Source of the DNA: Epinephelus fuscoguttatus
Taxonomy: Eukaryota > Chordata > Actinopteri > Perciformes > Serranidae
DNA length: 64,000 nucleotides
Assembly: GCF_011397635.1 (NCBI RefSeq)
Contig: NC_064759.1
Location: 15,954,428 to 16,018,427 of the forward strand
Direction: 5' to 3'
Below, one piece after another: positions 13,680-32,743 of this stretch (position 1 is its first letter; each line of letters opens with the position of its first letter). Below the pieces are notes generated by a model. That model saw only the letters and a list, made by a program, of their open reading frames with translations. It did not search any database and was not told the DNA's origin. The translations under genes and the position numbers were made by a program.

Positions 13680-16600
13680 ATGTTTCGGTTCTTGAATGAC
13701 GTTGATGACGACCCCTACATGATGTAAGTATGGACATTGATTATATTTTGTTTGGACGCCGATATCACTTTGTGTTTTGCAAAGAGGTGTAAAATGCACA
13801 TCTTGGCACGCTATGTGGTATTTTTTCACTGTGCCTTAAACAGGTACCTCACGTTACTCCAGCCAGCTGTGGGGGCCTACAGTGGTCCACCATATTGGAT
13901 AGACAATAACAAAAAAGCTGTCAGAGCTCAGCAGCACTTGGGTTACCAATCAGTGGCTAAAATGGCCAATTGTCACCACTCCTACAACTTCCCGTTATTT
14001 CCCAATTAACTTTGAAAATAAGCTAATTGATGGCAGTTGTTAATTGATGCAATAGTCTAGCTAGCAGCACATCTTTACATCACGTTAGCTGCACAGACAA
14101 ATGCATTAAAGCTAAAAAAAAGTGCTCACCATCCTACGCTTTGTTAACTAAACATACCTTAATTTGCATTAAAAAGGAACTGATTTGAAGGGGCTGACTA
14201 ATTGTGAAACTGTGGATCCCTTCATAGACTTTATGCACTAACACACAAAAGCTTTATAGACAATATAGATAGATAGATATTGATTATCCAGTGCAAAACT
14301 CACAACTAGCAACAGAGCAAAGCATCTAAACAAAACAACTCAAGTTGGCTCACAGATAAAAATATATTCAGGAGAGAGACTCAGGTAGTGTATAGTGTAA
14401 AGGAAACATAAACCCTCATGCAATGTTGGAATTTAACTTTTTTGTCCACCTGTCACTGTGGCTGGCAGAATCCAAAATCTACATCCCACTTAATAGATTA
14501 CCATTGTCTTTTTTGGCTGTTGTCTGTTTGTTTTTCCAGCTCTTACTCTCCTAAGAATAGCGGAGATACCCAATCCAAAATAGGACAGAAATGGCTCCCA
14601 TGTTCTGTGAAATACGTTGTGTTCAGAAAGCAGCATACGTGTCAGGCAATATTAAGAAATATAGTTAAGTACTATGCAACTGTGTTTTAGTGACTTAGTT
14701 ATCTAACTCAGAAGTATGTACATTCTTGCACAGAATGGTAGCATTTTACAGAGCTTCCCTTTATATAAATCAAGAATAAAGCTATTTGGAATCCCAAGTA
14801 GCATGTCAGTTCAATCACCTTCTAGATTAATGGCTGAAAACTTGCCATAACTGTCAGCATCAAACTTATACCGCTGTGAAGGGAATATGTGAGCTCTGTG
14901 TAAAGTCTGAAGCTGAATAGCTTTGATTCTATTGCAGATGCTTATGTTTTTATCCCTCCATATTATTAGTTTTAAAGAAGGCAATCCTTCTGAGACTTTG
15001 GTGGCCCTGTCTGGGAGTCCTGTGCCCCCCTAGCATATTCCCCACCTGTCACACAGCACTCTTTATTAAGTCAAAACAACATAAAAAGCCAGCCAGAGGC
15101 CATAAACATATTGCTGTTGTTATAAAATCTATGGCTGCAACTAAATAATTATTTTCATTGCCGATTAACCACCTATTATTTTCTTGATTCATCCATTTGT
15201 CTTAAAATTTTCAGAAAATAGTGAAAAATTTCTTGTAGGGCAGCTTGACATGTCTTCTTCGTCCGACCCACAGTCCAAAATTAAAAATAACATTTGGTCT
15301 GCTATCAACTGTGACAAAGTAAAGCATCAAATCCTCACATATAAGAAGGCGGAAACTGCAAATATTTGGCATTTTTTGCTTAAAAACCGGCTATTTGGCA
15401 GCAGAGGTGTCTGTCTCAAGTTTGTGTTGACTAATGGAATAATCCGCTAATAGTTGCAGCTCCTTTTTGAGCTCCTTACATCCTGTTGAAACCAAAACAA
15501 ATATAGAAATGATGCACACACAAATGAAAAGAGTTAACCCTTAATTAATCTCTCAAGACAGACTTGTGAAAGTCAATGTGAAAGACTTGTGAAAGTCAAT
15601 TGTCGAGTAAAATTTGCCAAATATTCTCTGGTTCCAGCCTCTTTAATGTGAGGTTTTCTTGCTTTAGTCAGTCTAGTATAAATGTGAAGTGAATATTGTA
15701 GGGATCTGGGAACTTCCGGACATCTTTTACAGACTATTATAAATGGATTAATTGAAAAGATGATAAATAGATTATCAAAATTGAAAACAGTTGTTAGTTT
15801 CAGTTTTAGACTCAATCACTCATCACTTGCTGGGCCCATAACATCTTGTGAAACTGGGTTATCAACAAGAGGAGGTTCAGAAAAATGGTTACAAGCAAGG
15901 TATATCTCAGGTTAAGTGCCAGTGAAAATGTTCGATATTGGCGCTGATACAAAACCAGAGTTTTGCCTTTGACTTGTTTTGATGCGTTAATTTGAGGAAG
16001 ATAGACACACTTGTTTTAAAAAGACCTACAAATTCTCAATCTAAAATATTTTCTCAAAACAAACTGTCATATATAATGTTTAAAAGTAAAAGACAATCTA
16101 TAAATGGTTGAATTAAAACAAGTGAAATCTGTGAATATTTTCTAAAGCAAGTAGAAAAAAGATATCATTTCTCACGAGGCACCGAATGGAGGGTTGGAAA
16201 TTAGCACCAGCCACCAGGCAAATGCAGGTAAAGTATGCAAGTGGCTGCTAGATTCACTTTACTCACCAGCCAAAAAAGAGTGGCAGTCTGTTGCGTGGGG
16301 GGCTTAATTGTGGAACTCACCAGCCTCAAAATTCCTTTCTAACCCTGATTGTATGCCAGTTTTCCATACTCAGTTTTCAAAACTACTTCATAATATTTCA
16401 ACTGCGACCAAAAAAACACTGAGATTGGTTCCCCCTGCATATTATTTAAAGCTTGCACTCACATACTATATGTGAACCAGTCACTCAGCTACACCCAGTC
16501 AATTTACACAAAGTCCTTGGAAATGAAAGTTTAAGTTTTATCTGTGATTTCTTCCAGGGATCCATTTGCAGCCCACAGGCAGCAGATGAGGCTCATGTTT

Positions 16601-19318
16601 GGACCATTTGGCATGGATCCCTTCGCTCTCACCCCCCAGATACAACCACCTCGTCCACCACGCAGACAGGTAACTGTCCGCCATGTTGGTGGACTCTACT
16701 CATGTGTGATACCCACATCAGTTTATCTGTTGTTTTTTCTTTGAGCTTTTGACTTTAAGGTGTGTATTTTCTTCTAGGCTGGTCCGCTGGCTCCCTTTGG
16801 CATGATGGGAATGGTGAGTAGCTGCGACTATGACCTACTTATTACACATTTACTAACAGAGTTTATGTCGATACGCTATATGGCCAAAGCTACATGGACA
16901 GTGAGGTGATAAAAGACGAGTGCCCAATATGTATTTGAATCTTTCCCTGTCTTTTTTTGTTTTGTGTTATTAACAGAATTACTATTGATCCCTGGATAAA
17001 ACACTATCATTTTTGATTTTGTTCCGTCAGTATCAGTACTACAAAGTAACTGATGAGAGTAACGCCACAGACAGACACTGACATGAGATGTTTTTTTGTA
17101 AACTGTTTGCTTTTTATGTGTCTTGATTACTCCCTCACATTTCTTGTGTTTGGTGAGGGGTGGACATAAACAATATATTCTATTAAATTTTTCATTCAAG
17201 AATATGATTACACTAATTGTTTCTTAACCACAAAAAATATATGTTTCATGTATGTTTTTGCTCTGAAAATATGGTTGTGGGGCTCAAAGGATGACCCTAG
17301 TGGCACTAAACTGACAATGAACGCTGCTGTTTTAGAGGCGTACCACTCTGTTTAAACTTGATGTTTCATCAAATGGGAATTTAATATTTCTCTTTTCATT
17401 TATTTTTGCAGGGTGGAGGCTTCATGGATATGTTTGGCATGATGGGAGAAATGATGGGAAACATGGTGAGTAGTTTTGTCAGCCAATTTCAAATAAACAG
17501 AAAGTTTTAACCCTCATGAATGAAACCTGTGTCTGAACAGTACTCCAACTCATCTTCTGTTTACTTTTATTATCTTCTTCTTGCAGGAAAGAATGTCCGG
17601 TTCACCAAACTGTCAGACGTTTTCTTCCTCAACAGTGATCTCCTACTCCTCTACAGATGCAGGACCTCCTGAAGTTTATCAGCAGACCAGTGCAACGAGA
17701 ACAGGCCCTGGAGGGGTGAGAGTGACCTGCTAACAGTTGTTGGAATCCTTACAGTACATGTTGGGAGTGCTGATTAGTTCTACAGGCGTAGACCTGATTA
17801 CTTTCCTCGACATGTGGCCGTCATGCTTTGCTAGTCCAGGCATGACTGTGGCGTTCTGGCCTCATTAACATGCAAAATCATCAGTAATTGTAGTGACAAT
17901 AAATGGATCATGTACAGTATAAACATCATAGTTGTCATCTAAACATTTCAGTCAGAGTTCATGCAGAGTGTCACTTTTCCCCCTCAGATCCGTGAGACAC
18001 GTCAGTCAATGAGGGACAGTGAGAGCGGTGTCGAGCGCCTTGCCATCGGCCACCACATCGGTGATCGTGGACACATAATGGAGCGTTCACGAAATCGCCG
18101 CACTGGAGACCGCGAGGAACGACAAGACTTCATTAACCTGGATGAGAGTGAGTCAGAACGATAACAGCTGGTAATGAGGGGGGATTCCACTGTAGGGTTA
18201 CTTCAGTATTACACAACCTGGACCCTAATTTCCCATGTTTTTGTGTATGAGTGACTAATAGAGACAACATTTTTTGAACTGGTGAGGTACTGAGCGAAAG
18301 GGCTGCTATAATATATGTCCATTTAAAGTGCTTGTTTTTGCTACTGACAGTCTCAGATTAATATTTTAAGTGTCTCAGAACATTATGCACAGGATCCCTG
18401 CAGAAGTCAACCTTTTTATTGATCAGGACAATCCTTTTTGTTTAACCAGAAGCAGCCCCAAAATTGCCATCGTCAAACTTGCCAGACTCCACATAAATAA
18501 ACAGTATTTTTTATCATCATGGAACGCACTTAACTCAAAGTCCACAAAAACAAAATAAAGCTCACTATAGATATCTTGGTTCACCTTCCCATTGTTCCAA
18601 CAGTCACCAACTTTGGTTAAGTAGAATTAAACCCCCGATTCACCCAGTTACATGTGAAAACATGCTGACGATGCATGCTAAAATGAGTGTTTATTTAAAT
18701 GGAGTCTGGTGGGCTTGACAGTGGCGCGTTCAGGGTTGTTTCTTGTTAAACAAAAAAGCTCTTACTCTTGTACTAAAATGTCTATCTCTGTAGGATCCTC
18801 TCCAAAATGTTGTCAGACACTTGGAATATAAATCTGAACCTGTCTGTGGCAAAAACAAGCACTTGTCGTAGATATACATAGACGATGTGCTAATGCTATG
18901 GGAGGTTACGTTGCAGCTATTGCTCGATACTGGATCAATTTCAAAAATTGTTGCTCCTATTAATAACTTAGACACAAAAACGGCGAATAAAAGTGTCCAG
19001 ATTTTTTTTTTTAAAAATGGGAGTTACCCTTAAACTTTGAATATAATATATTATCTGGCTTAATGTTACTTGTGTGGCTTAACAACGTTCCCTCTGCTCC
19101 CGCTAGCTGATGCTGCAGCGTTTGACGAGGAGTGGAGGAGGGAGGCAGGAAGATACAATCCCCCGACTGGCCGGGCGCTTGAGTACGGCCGAGATCGACG
19201 GGTAGGAGGCCAGCAGCTGGCCCTTACTGCCCCTCCAAGCTCCACGACCCCACCAGGCCATCGGCACGAGTCCCCCAGGCACCGTCAGCCCCAAACCCGT
19301 CCACGTTACGACTGGTGA
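13680..19318 (+). CDS. mlf2: Myeloid leukaemia factor 2, complete, 248 aa
   Basis: Seven coding exons: 13680-13723, 16558-16669, 16778-16813, 17412-17465, 17587-17715, 17988-18147 and 19107-19318. They total 747 bases and encode 248 residues, the same length as human MLF2. The protein starts [20 protein letters not shown] and has the Met/Gly-rich [17 protein letters not shown] segment. It continues through [14 protein letters not shown], the central IGHHIGDR and [19 protein letters not shown] block, and ends RPRYDW, matching MLF2 rather than MLF1 in the centre and tail. MLF proteins are small cytoplasmic and nuclear adaptors linked to chaperones and transcriptional control; the biochemical role is not settled. 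The TGA stop is followed three bases later by a splice donor, so the 3' UTR is split. Confidence 0.96.
15132..15462. mobile_element. hAT-like MITE in mlf2 intron 1
   Basis: The left end GGCTGCAACTAAATAATTATTTTC and the right end TAGTTGCAGCTCC are complementary. This matches the abundant teleost GGCTGCAACTA repeat family. The interior is AT-rich and non-coding. A more decayed relative in the opposite sense is suggested at about 15720-15810 (GATTAATTGAAAAGATGATAA). Confidence 0.6.
16150..16345. repeat. Interspersed repeat fragment in mlf2 intron 1
   Basis: Phrases such as TTAGCACCAGCCACCAGGCAA and CACTTTACTCACCAGCCA resemble a short repeat seen in many fish introns. No ends could be fixed and no coding content is present. 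Confidence 0.25.
18360..19015. repeat. Probable interspersed repeat in the last coding-region intron of mlf2
   Basis: This AT-rich segment between coding exons 6 and 7 contains phrases that look like a repeat found in other fish introns (AAATTGCCATCGTCAAACTTG and AAAATGTTGTCAGACACTTGG). Terminal repeats were not identified. No gene is seen in it. Confidence 0.25.
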
Positions 19319-19919
19319 GAGGTAAGAGTGAGTATTTATAACTTTGGTGCTCAGGCCTGGATCAGTCAAGTCCATCCCAACCAGATGGCTATTGTCAGAA
19401 AATTTTGGCTAATAACATATATATTATGCCTGCCCATTAATAACAAGAAACTGCAGTACAAAAATATTTATATTTTCTAATATAAACATTGTCACCAATA
19501 CAGTTTCTTTTTTGCTGTGTGTACTTCTCAACACGTACGTTGGTCACCACTCCTTAAGAAGCCATTTTAAGGGATTCTATGCTGATTTGTTTTTTTGTTT
19601 TTTTTCCCGACAGTGTTATCTGTTTGTTGTTTTTTTTAGTCTCAAATATCAATATAGGCTTTAAACCTAAGTATCAGGCTGTAGTTTTTAATGGGTCAGG
19701 TTTAGTTTTTCCCTGTTTAGAAGTACATTGTGTACAAGCACAATGTGAGGGCTTTCTCAGCACGTCTGAAACATAAAGATGTGCTGCGTCAGTGGTTTTT
19801 TTCCCACTTCCCTAAAACACACTAGGAAAAACACCCTGAACACAGTTCATCACGAGGACATAAAGCTGCAGAGAGACGACAGAGGCAGAAAACACTTTGC
19901 CCAGATACAATGCAATAAA

Positions 19920-20180
19920 AGTCAAATCAAGTCAGCTTTATTTATGTAGCCTAATATCACAAATACGCCTCAAGGAGCTTTACAGTCTGTACGGCACCTT
20001 TAATGGGGAGGGATCCCTCTTCCAGGATGGATAGAGATGCAAAATATGTTGTCTGTAGAAAATAGACCAACAGTATGCACTGTGTACATCAGGATGTACA
20101 CACATGTATATGGTGAACATATGAAGAATAGAAATCCAGGAGGACATCAAGCAGCTCCCAGGTGTTGCCAAACAAATAGC
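19920..20180 (-). repeat. LINE-related repeat, reverse orientation, in the mlf2 3' UTR intron
   Basis: CAGCTTTATTTATGTAGCC, then GCCTCAAGGAGCTTTACAG, then GAGGGATCCCTCTTCCAGGA are the order of phrases seen in a common teleost repeat. That repeat reads in reverse as a retrotransposon end. It is truncated and non-coding. Confidence 0.45.
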
Positions 20181-20612
20181 ACTTGAGACAAGGCTTTTAA
20201 GATGATGTAATTCTTGTACGCTTGGGTACCAATTTGCAGTTTGAAGCACTTATACACTGTACAACAGTTGATTGCACGTCAGAGTGTGTGATGAATCTTG
20301 AATAGTGGCCCTACAATGTGAATGCAAGAGGAGAAATGGGTCATAACAGCAGTCTCATTGTAAGAATTTGTTCCTAAATTAGCAATACTGTCAGAATGTT
20401 GATATAAGCTGTCTTCAATCACCACACCACTAAATTAGCTGCCATTTGACGTGTCTCTCAGTGTGATCTAAGGCAGCCATTTTGGATTGACAACCAGGGT
20501 TCATGTTGTGTTGCGACAGGGTCCTCATTTACTCAGTGAAAGCTTTGTTGATTCCATCTGCCTTTGATTTATCCCAATAAACACCGCTGCCTTTGGTCAA
20601 CTGTCCCCGCAG

Positions 20613-21085
20613 GTGTCATGCTTGGGCGACCAGATGAAAGAGGTTGAGGGGAAGATTTCCCCCGATGCTGTGAAACACGCCGAAGACGGAAGTTGATGAT
20701 CGTCACAACAGCCCCGTCGTAAATGTTTGATATGACTGGACTGTCTATTCATGAACAACATACACACATAACAAAACAAAACCCCACACGCTTAATAGTT
20801 ACATTTACAGTTCTCCTTCTCCACTGTTACATTCAACACAAACACACACACACACACACACACACACCCTTGTGCAAACAGGGGTATAACTACACTCACT
20901 TTATATATGCTCATTCTCAGAACTTGACATGTGTTTTTGCCCACTGCACTAAAGTGCTACCAGTATACAGTACATCTGCTGTACAGTCCATTTTATGTTT
21001 GTGAAGACACTAGTGTGTCAGTGAATTGAATTGTATACTGTTAACTAATTAATCTAACTAAATAAAAGTTCATTAAACATTGTTA
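20613..21085 (+). other. mlf2: mlf2 3' UTR exon with poly(A) signal
   Basis: An acceptor (CCCCGCAG/GTGTCATG) at 20612/20613 can pair with the donor GAGAG/GTAAGA at 19321/19322, just after the stop. AATAAA lies at 21061-21066. A (CA)n microsatellite occupies about 20836-20868. The intron lies too close to the stop to trigger nonsense-mediated decay under the usual 50-base rule. The pairing is inferred. Confidence 0.5.
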
Positions 21086-21089
21086 GATA

Positions 21090-22200
21090 ATTACAACATG
21101 TGTCTCTATTGTGGTTGTGTTTGAGTTTGCATGTCTTACAAATAATAAATTATGGAGTGTTTTTTAAAACAGAATCGTACAACTCATAGCACGGATTCAA
21201 AGCAAGTCATATGTGCAACTTAGCCTGTCATGCTTGCTTTTGATGTACTGAGATTCATTTATTCGCTGCAGCTGTAGAGTGTGCAATTCTCTAATTCTGC
21301 TGCTGTGGTTCCCTTTTAAGCGGACAAATCAGCTGCACATTTTTTTCCCCCTGCATGTGCATGTATCTGTGTGCTCCCTCTTCCCTGTGCCACCATGCCT
21401 GCAGGTCATGTGACATCCAGATGGAGCACACAAGCGGAGCAGCCAATGAAAACCATTCTGTTTTGACAAATCACTCCCATAGCGGGCTCCCTGCCTGCCT
21501 CCTTCTGCACTGGCTGTATCTTTAATTACATCCACGACTATTTTTAAATGCACGTCCTCCCTCCAGCGTGCGCTGCTGCTCTTGTTACCTGTCTACCTGT
21601 CTTCCTGTCTCCTTTAATCCCCATCATTAGATCTCTAAAGTTCTCCGACAAGGCAGCTCGTTTGTGCAGCTGTCTTTGCTCAGATCTGTCCTCCTCTTCG
21701 TGTCTTTGTTCTGATATTTTCTGCCTGTCATCCACATCTGAAGTATACAGATGTTTGTCTCCGTTTTTTCCCAGCAAACCGTTACTTTTCAGTTCAGTTA
21801 TGACATTTCTTTGCAGGATAACAGCACCGCCTGGATTTGGCAGCAACAACAGATTAAATGTTCATGTTAGCAGTTTGCTGGGACAATATTTGCACACATG
21901 TCATGAGCACTACTGTGGTTTGTTAGCTGTGAGCAGATGTACTCTCAGCAAGCAGTGCCAAGTCAAAGACAGGACTTGTAGGAAGTCTGGGAGATGATGT
22001 TAAGAGTGCAAATCACAGCACATCTTTTTCCCTAAACATTTTCCTGCAGCTTCACTAGAACAAGACATATAACCTCTGCTATTCTACTTTATCTTTCCAC
22101 TCTTTTTTTTCTCCTCTCAGTTTTGTTGGCTCCCCTCCCCTCTGCATCTTCCAATGACTCACACGCTCCCCCTCCCCCCTGTGTGTCATACGTTTTCACC
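21090..22200. other. mlf2-eno2 intergenic region
   Basis: About 1.1 kb lies between the mlf2 poly(A) signal and the presumed eno2 leader. It becomes pyrimidine-rich after 22080. Open frames here have no recognisable homology. I see no gene; promoter elements of eno2 are probably inside but none could be named with confidence. Confidence 0.5.
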
Positions 22201-22291
22201 CCATCCCCTCCCACCACCCCGTCCCTCTGTCTCTCCCTCTCATTCGCCCACATCCGCTCACTTTCTCCACCAGGCTTCAAATACGCTGCAG
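22200..22291 (+). other. eno2: Probable non-coding first exon of eno2
   Basis: A donor, GCTGCAG/GTAACG, at 22291/22292 follows a C-rich stretch. It suits splicing to the acceptor at 22923/22924, one base before the enolase ATG. Vertebrate enolase genes have a non-coding exon 1. The 5' boundary is a guess. A (TG)n microsatellite lies in the following intron at about 22553-22608. Confidence 0.45.
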
Positions 22292-22924
22292 GTAACGCTT
22301 AAAAAGATTGATCTATTTCTTCATTCCCTCCATCCCTCTAAACCTCCTCCCTCCTCCACCTCCACTACCTCCTCCTCCTCATCTCCTCCTGTTCTGTGTT
22401 TTCTCACCGTATCATCTCTCCATTGGTCCATCACTGACTGAAACAGCACAGAAATTGAACTGGCTTGTGGTCCGGAACAGGTTGACAGTAGATTCATAAA
22501 TAGGTATGCATTATTAGCTTTTGATTTATGTTTCCTTCTCTGTGTATATATGATTGTGTGTGTGTGTGTGTGTCTCTGTGTATGTGTGTCTATGTGTGTG
22601 TGTGTGCCAGCATCTTCCTAGGGAGCATCTTTTCCACAGCTTTCCATCCCCAAGGCTGCGTCACTATCATCACAATGTGAGGAAGAGGAAGAGGGTGTGA
22701 AGTCCTTGTAATGTGAAATTGAGGCTGTTAATGAAATGCGTTTTTGACGTTTGCTGTTTCCCATTTTCATCTTGTCTCTTCATACGCAGATTCCCTCACT
22801 CACACTCATCCTTTTTAAAAAGCAAAATAACATCCTGTGATTGCACGATTTGATGTATGAGCGCTGAGTTGTAATGTGCTGTACAAATGGTTCAATAAAG
22901 CTATTTTTCTTGTTATTTTACAGG

Positions 22925-29355
<6,431 letters not shown>

Positions 29356-29890
29356 GTGCCCGTGCCATCAGCAGTGCCACTTAAGAAAGCATACATATAA
29401 ACCATGTTATATTTCCCTGACAGGCACATAATGAAATCACGACACCTGTTTCAGTAAAGCTCTAACCACATTAAGACACTTAAAGAGACTCATTAGTTTT
29501 CAAATAACTAAAATGCACAGATAATGCACTGTAGCTACAGTATATTGACCAGACGCTTCAGCAAGTGATTGACTTAATTGACTACAGCCGGTTGCAGCAA
29601 ATCCTGAACAAAGCCTGGAGGAAAAAATAAGTGTTTCACCTCACAGCAGACGAGCACTTCCCCCGATGCACTCGTTAGTTTCTTTCTCTTTCCTGAACCC
29701 TGTGACTGTCTCATTTTGACTCACTGCAGACGTGTTTTGATCTTTTGTGCCCTGTTGTTTCCTCTCCTTCCTCTTCCTCACGTCGTTTCTGATAGGAACC
29801 CTCAGCAGCTTGCTACAAAATTGCATCTGTCACTGTGTCTGTCTGTAAGGTATAAGGTCGTGCTTAATAAAGAACTGGATACATGTTGAC
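29356..29890 (+). other. eno2: eno2 3' UTR with poly(A) signal
   Basis: After the TAA at 29353-29355 there is about 510 bases of non-coding sequence, ending in AATAAA at 29866-29871. The length is ordinary for an enolase 3' UTR. Confidence 0.75.
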
Positions 29891-30325
29891 TCAAACCAAA
29901 GCTCTCTGTGCATTTGTTTAAACGGGCACTCTGCTGTGTCATTTATCACTTCTCTTGCTTTACAGGTAAATAATCACTGAATTAAATATGGCTGAAAACC
30001 AGAAAACCACCTCTGCACTGGTCTTTAATAAGTAGAAACAGTCAGTTGTTATGGCTGGAGTCATTACAGCTGCTAGAACAATACTCGTGTATTGGAAGTC
30101 AACGAAGCCCCCAGAAATAAAAGAATTGGTCAACTATATGACAAAAACTGCCTCTTATGTATCTGTGCTGACTGCGATGACTAACCATGCTCAAGCACCA
30201 GACTGGGGGATTTTTGGAATGGTTTTGCATTGTCTGGGGGCCTGGAAGTGTGATTTTTGTTTTGTCTTGCCCTGCCAATTTTTTGTGTTTGCTGTGTGTA
30301 TTCTTTCTTTTATATATATTATAAT

Positions 30326-31073
30326 ACACCGATCAGCCAAAACATTAAAACCACTGACAGATGAAGTGAAACACACTGATCATCTTGTTACAGTGCAACG
30401 TTCTGTTGGGAAATCTTGGGTTCTGACATGCATGTGGATGCCACCTGACACACTCCACTCACTTTAACACCTTTGCAGACCAGGCACCCCCCATTATGGC
30501 AATGGCACTCCCCAATAGCTGTCGCCCCCCCAGCAGGACAAGGCGCCATGCCACACCACAAAAACTGCCCAGGGATGGTCTGAGCAGCGTGACAACGAGC
30601 TCAAGGCATCAACCTGGCCTCCGAACTCCCCAGATCCCCATCTGATCAAACATCTGTGGGACATGCTGGTACCCCACCTCACAACCCAGCTAAGCCCTGG
30701 TGCCAGACACCAAGGGACACCCTCCAGAGGTCCTGTGTCCATGCCTTAACAGGTCAGAGCCAAGTACCAGCACGTCCCTCAAATTTTCGATCAGGTTGGG
30801 ATCTTGAGTATTTGGAGTTCAGCTCGACACCTTGAGCTCTTTATCCCATTCCTTGGGTCATGCCTGAGCAGTTTTTGTGATGTGGCATGGTGCATTGTCT
30901 TGCCATTAAGGGGTTTATTTTGTCTGCAACGGTGTTCAGGTGGGTGGAGCATGTCAAGTAGTATCCACATGAATGCCAGGACCCAAGGTTTCCCAGCAGA
31001 ACATTGCACTGTAACAAGACGATCAATGTCATTCACTTCACTCACCAATAGTTTTAATGTTTTGGCTGATTGA
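30326..31073. mobile_element. Tc1/mariner-like relic built as an inverted dimer
   Basis: The left tip (CACCGATCAGCCAAAACATTAAAACC) and the right tip (its complement, ending about 31073) are typical Tc1-like inverted repeats. The left half then encodes decayed C-terminal transposase codons: WPPNSPDP..LWD at about 30617-30666 corresponds to the WPxxSPDLNPIEHLWD block, with the catalytic Glu replaced. The right half repeats the same 3' part in reverse (around 30900-31030, CAGGACCCAAGGTTTCCCAGC). The N-terminal DNA-binding half is absent, so the copy is non-autonomous and old. Confidence 0.75.
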
Positions 31074-31359
31074 TTTTTGTTAGTCAAGACTGAATGTCTC
31101 ATTTGACAAGTAGAACCGTCATGTACCACCCAAACTAAAATCGATAAATATTTGGATTATAAAATAAATAAATAAATATTATTATTATTATCATTATTAT
31201 TATTAATTATTAATAACGAAAATAATTGGTTAAATAAATTAAATAAAGACAAAAATATTTTAAAAATCTTTTTACATACAAATACATTAACATAGGATTT
31301 AGATATATGGTGAAATCAGCCTTAAATTGTTCTGGTAGTAAACACAGTATATGCATAAA

Positions 31360-31800
31360 GGTATATATAATAGCCTCGCGCTCACACCTGTCCCCTGATA
31401 ACCGCACATCAGCTGTCGCTACGTTGTAACGGCGCGCGGCTGCAGATCGATCATCAGCCCTCACGCGCTGACCGTTACCGACTCTGAGCAGCAGAGGGAG
31501 CGCGAGCGCGACGAGGCCTCGGTTCCCGTCGTGCCGGGGCCGGGCTGCTGGTGATGATGATGAAGGAAGGCTGGAGCCGCGCAGGCGCACCGGGTACAGT
31601 CTCCGGCCCGGTTTCCATGGTTACCACACAATAGGAGACGGGACAGGGGGCTGCATGAAGGGGAGAGAGAGAGAGGGAGAGAACGACAGCAGCGGAGCGG
31701 AGGGGAGGAGGAGGGAGGAGGAGGTCTGCAGAGCCGCTTGACTGGACACACCGCTGCAAGCTTCCCCCAGACAGACAGACAGACAGGCAGGCAGGCAGAC
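31360..31800 (+). promoter_or_regulatory. atn1: CpG-rich region, probable atn1 promoter
   Basis: CpG dinucleotides are far denser here than in the surrounding DNA, for example ACGGCGCGCGGC, GCGAGCGCGACG and GCCGCGCAGGCGCACCG. It ends in GA-rich and (CAGA)n tracts. Its position upstream of the atn1 leader fits a CpG-island promoter. No start site could be assigned. Confidence 0.5.
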
Positions 31801-32339
31801 AGACAGATAACATAAGAGGGCACGATTTAATTGTTAATCTTCTAATTGTTTAATTATTCGAGTTGGTGGTTTCTTTGTTGAGTCGCTGACTTTGTCTGTA
31901 AAATGCTCCCACAACCAGACTGTATTCTCTGCTCACAGCTGCTTCCTGCTTGTTTGGCGTTTAAAATAAGTGAGGCCTGAAAGAACAAAGAGCTGTTGGA
32001 CATTTCTTCTTCCTCTTCAGGGTTCATGGCGAGATACAGCCAGTTATTCAGTGAGAAGCAGAGCCTCTCCATACAGTAAAGGTGACTCTAGAGGGACTCG
32101 GCAACAGAGAGACAGAGAGAGAGAGAGACCCTCCCTCTTGATCCCCTCCCTCTTCAGAGTTTTGGCCCTCTCTCTGCGCCTCTCTTCCTCCTTCTCCCTG
32201 CCTCACTACTCCCTCCGTCTCCTCCTCTGTCCTCCCCCTCTCTCCTCATGCAAATCACGCCCTCTCCTCTCTCCCTTTCTCTCACCCGACGTGCATCCCT
32301 CTCTCTGGCTCACCCCTCCGCTAAAATTGTGACTGTAAG

Positions 32340-32743
32340 ACCGGAGAGGGGATATATATATATATATATAATAAAAAAAAGTGCAAGTCGTCTTAGAGGA
32401 AGAGGGGGAGTAGGTACGGTGGGAGAGGGGGGGGCAAAAAAAAAAAAAAAGAAAAAGGGGGCGAAAGGGGGTGGGGAAGAGACGAGGGTACGCATCAATT
32501 TGTAGTCTTCAGTTGGCACCCCTGTTTTTCCCTGCAACGAATAGAAAGAGATTTCTTCTTCTTCTCCTGCATTATTGTTATTATCGGAGCCCGTTGCAAT
32601 ATGAGCCAGCACAAGCCTGTGTTGACAGACGCCTGGGCTCTGAGGTGTGCGTGTCAGCGTGCAACATAAAACGACAAAACAGAGAGGAGAGAAAGGAAAG
32701 GGGAGAGAGTGAGAGTGAGAGCACGCATCGCTGGATATTATAG
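32340..32743 (+). other. atn1: Probable non-coding first exon of atn1
   Basis: A strong donor, TATAG/GTAAGT, lies at 32743/32744. Upstream are a (TA)n run (32352-32370) and a poly(A)/G-rich segment. The next acceptor is at 34577/34578, in front of the exon with the start codon. The 5' limit is unknown, and open frames here are not conserved coding sequence. Confidence 0.45.

Noticed and set aside
21820-21845. Possible RE1/NRSF silencer upstream of eno2 (AACAGCACCGCC)
   Set aside because: Only the left half resembles the consensus; the right half does not fit, so it is not a convincing site.
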